A stretch of DNA of 64,000 nt from NCBI RefSeq assembly GCF_050750585.1, contig NZ_JBOJLM010000015.1:15825-79824 (forward strand), in the 5' to 3' direction. Made by a program: the position numbers and the translations under genes. Source of the DNA: Salinimicrobium sp050750585. Lineage in GTDB: Bacteria; Bacteroidota; Bacteroidia; Flavobacteriales; Flavobacteriaceae. A model generated the notes under the pieces. That model did not search any database, was not told where the DNA came from, and worked only from the letters and a program-made list of their open reading frames with translations. Positions within the stretch are counted from its first letter, which is position 1; every line of letters begins with the position of its first letter. Of this stretch, positions 62,653 to 64,000 are shown piece by piece.

Positions 62653-63912
62653 ATGATTTTCGAGGAGAAACAAAAGTCGCAACCGATAGAAAAGCGACAG
62701 GTATGGGAAGCCTTCAGGAAGGTGAAAAGTAATGGAGGGGCAGCCGGAGTGGACAATCTGTCCATAGAAGCGGTGTCTTCACAAACGAGGAAGTATCTGT
62801 ATCCGGTATGGAACCGTTTGGCAAGTGGCAGTTACTTTCCTATGCCTGTACGCGAAGTAGAAATACCCAAAGCCGATGGTAGGGTAAGAAAGTTGGGCAT
62901 ACCAACAGTAACAGATCGTACAGCACAAATGGTCATCAGGGAAGAACTTGAAGCCATAGCGAATAAGCATTTTAGTGCAAGTTCGTTTGGCTACCGACCA
63001 AATAAATCAGCGCACCAGGCTATCAGGCAATGCAGGGAAAACTGCATGGAACTGGACTGGGCGATAGATTTGGACATCAAAAGCTTCTTTGACGAGATAG
63101 ACCATGAGCTAATGATGAAAGCTTTAAGTCATTTTACAGACAAGAAGCACATTCATCTGTACGTGAAACGTTGGTTAGAAGCCCCAGTCCAAAAGAAAGA
63201 CGGTACTATTGAGAAACGCATTAAAGGCACACCGCAAGGAGGCGTAATAAGTCCGTTACTGGCAAACATCTTCCTGCACGTTGTTTTTGATAAGTGGATC
63301 GAGAAGTACCACCCGGAAGTAAAGTTTGAAAGGTATGCCGATGATATCATCATCCACTGCCAGAATATCAAACAGGCCCTGCGGACACTGGAAGCGGTCA
63401 AAGCCCGATTTAAGCAATGCAAATTGCAGATCAAAGACGGCAAGAGCAATATCGTTTATTGTAAACGCAACCAAAAGAAGCACCCGCCATTTAAGGTGCA
63501 GTATGTGACCTTTGATTTCTTAGGCTTCACATTCAAACCAAGAATGGTCAAGGGTTACTTTGGGAACTTTCATTTGGGCTTTACCCCCTCTATTAGTCGC
63601 AAAAGTCAGAAACGTATCAATCAAACCCTGTTTAAGACGAAACTCCACCGAATGGTTCACCTGCGGCTGCCCGATTTGGCAGCCATTATAGCAGACCAGG
63701 TTCGGGGATGGATCCATTACTATGGCAAGGTACGGATGAGTGAATTACATTATGTGTTCCGTTTTCTGAACAAACGACTGGCAAAATGGGTACGTAACAA
63801 ATATCGGAGGTTCAGGCGAAAACACTGGTTCTTTGCCTACAAATGGTTACAGGAAACTGCAAAGCATTATCCCAACCTATTTGTGCATTGGCAGTATGGC
63901 TTTAAGCCTTAG
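62653..63912 (+). CDS. ltrA: Group II intron reverse transcriptase/maturase
   Basis: 419 residues. The N-terminal RT-0 region is VKSNGGAAGVDNLSIEAV, then IPKADGRVRKLGIPTVTDRT, FGYRPNKSAHQA, AIDLDIKSFFDEIDHELM, GTPQGGVISPLLANIFLH and the catalytic FERYADDIII. The maturase domain covers the last 100 residues (GWIHYYGKVRMSELHYVFRF, LNKRLAKWVRNKYRRFRRKH). No HNH endonuclease domain follows, so it belongs to the endonuclease-free types and would insert using DNA replication primers. It aids splicing and retrohoming of the intron RNA. Confidence 0.95.
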   Translation: MIFEEKQKSQPIEKRQVWEAFRKVKSNGGAAGVDNLSIEAVSSQTRKYLYPVWNRLASGSYFPMPVREVEIPKADGRVRKLGIPTVTDRTAQMVIREELEAIANKHFSASSFGYRPNKSAHQAIRQCRENCMELDWAIDLDIKSFFDEIDHELMMKALSHFTDKKHIHLYVKRWLEAPVQKKDGTIEKRIKGTPQGGVISPLLANIFLHVVFDKWIEKYHPEVKFERYADDIIIHCQNIKQALRTLEAVKARFKQCKLQIKDGKSNIVYCKRNQKKHPPFKVQYVTFDFLGFTFKPRMVKGYFGNFHLGFTPSISRKSQKRINQTLFKTKLHRMVHLRLPDLAAIIADQVRGWIHYYGKVRMSELHYVFRFLNKRLAKWVRNKYRRFRRKHWFFAYKWLQETAKHYPNLFVHWQYGFKP

Positions 63913-63926
63913 ACTTGTTAAGAAGA

Positions 63927-63960
63927 GCCGTATGATGTGAGAGCATCACGTACGGTTCTG
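63927..63960 (+). ncRNA. Group II intron domain V
   Basis: GAGCCGTATGATGTGAGAGC followed by ATCACGTACGGTTC folds into the 34-base catalytic hairpin: GAGCCGTA pairs with TACGGTTC, an AT..CG bulge interrupts the stem, and GATG-TGAGAGC closes on GCATC. It is the catalytic core of the intron RNA, 15 bases after the RT stop codon. Confidence 0.93.
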
Positions 63961-64000
63961 TGAGAGGTTTAGGGGTGAGATTCCCCTTTACCTACTCGAC

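Larger units (their letters stand above)
62107..64000 (+). mobile_element. Group II intron with encoded reverse transcriptase
   Basis: About 545 bases of structured RNA (domains I-III; for example GAGCCACGATATGACGTGG with AGGGCTC near 62108) precede the RT gene. Domain V is clear at 63927-63960 and a domain VI stem (AGGGG TGAGATT CCCCT) follows. The 3' end, ...CTACTCGAC, with the expected final AY, lies at or close to the window edge. The 5' end is approximate: no clean GTGYG start was seen, only the first stem near 62107. Confidence 0.85.

Noticed and set aside
1..64000. CRISPR array, rRNA or tRNA genes
   Set aside because: No regularly spaced direct repeats, no rRNA core sequences and no tRNA cloverleaf with TTCGAnTC arm were found by reading both strands.

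Overview
The window is chromosomal DNA of a member of the Bacteroidota, most likely a marine-type flavobacterium (Flavobacteriaceae). This is inferred from the Bacteroidota promoter form (TTTG upstream, TAnnTTTG at -7) before many genes, A-rich leaders without strong Shine-Dalgarno sequences, YidC with a long periplasmic domain, families typical of the group (DUF5606, DUF349, paired DUF368, VGINT-type surface proteins, GxxExxY) and acidic CSDDDD lipoprotein N-termini. The exact species cannot be read from the sequence.

Layout. 1-9.4 kb: OsmC-like protein (cut by the window edge), a DUF922 protein, a nitronate monooxygenase-like enzyme, mnmA, small lipoproteins, a frameshifted MORN-repeat gene, a fasciclin lipoprotein, then yidC and pyrG. 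9.5-18 kb: a GH3-family protein, two tandem HELGH zincin lipoproteins, a Fpg/Nei glycosylase with a DUF72 protein, an MBL hydrolase, an erythromycin esterase-like protein and a potassium channel. 18-31 kb: lysA, sucC, two small secreted paralogues with matching ECF-like promoters, an APS reductase gene, hsp20, uvrB and an ABC-2 exporter. 31-46 kb: NdpA-like protein, heme A synthase, CCA-adding enzyme, TsaC-like protein, a surface-glycan block (GT4, Kdo-kinase-like, Stealth, CDP-glycerol transferase-like, GT9), dapD, ruvX, def, mazG and a toxin-antitoxin pair. 46-57.7 kb: a DUF349 protein, aroE, two DUF368 proteins, a TPR protein, an aminotransferase, an OstA/LptA-like protein and a CYP152-type P450. 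58-60 kb: AraC regulator plus SDR.

60-64 kb is the accessory part. A Fic gene with a broken start and a decayed ORF lie on the minus strand, each followed at its 3' end by a copy of a diverged ~130-bp repeat. This is the geometry of integron-like gene cassettes. A group II intron with its reverse transcriptase and a clear domain V fills the end of the window.

Most genes are housekeeping and lie in short same-strand runs. The most interesting non-coding signals are (1) a palindrome TCAAAAATGNCATTTTTGA, present in intergenic sites and inside three strong terminators, whose half-site also occurs singly inside genes, the distribution known for DNA uptake sequences; (2) the shared TGTAAC-N16-AGTCT promoter of the two small secreted paralogues; and (3) the cassette-like array at 60-62 kb.
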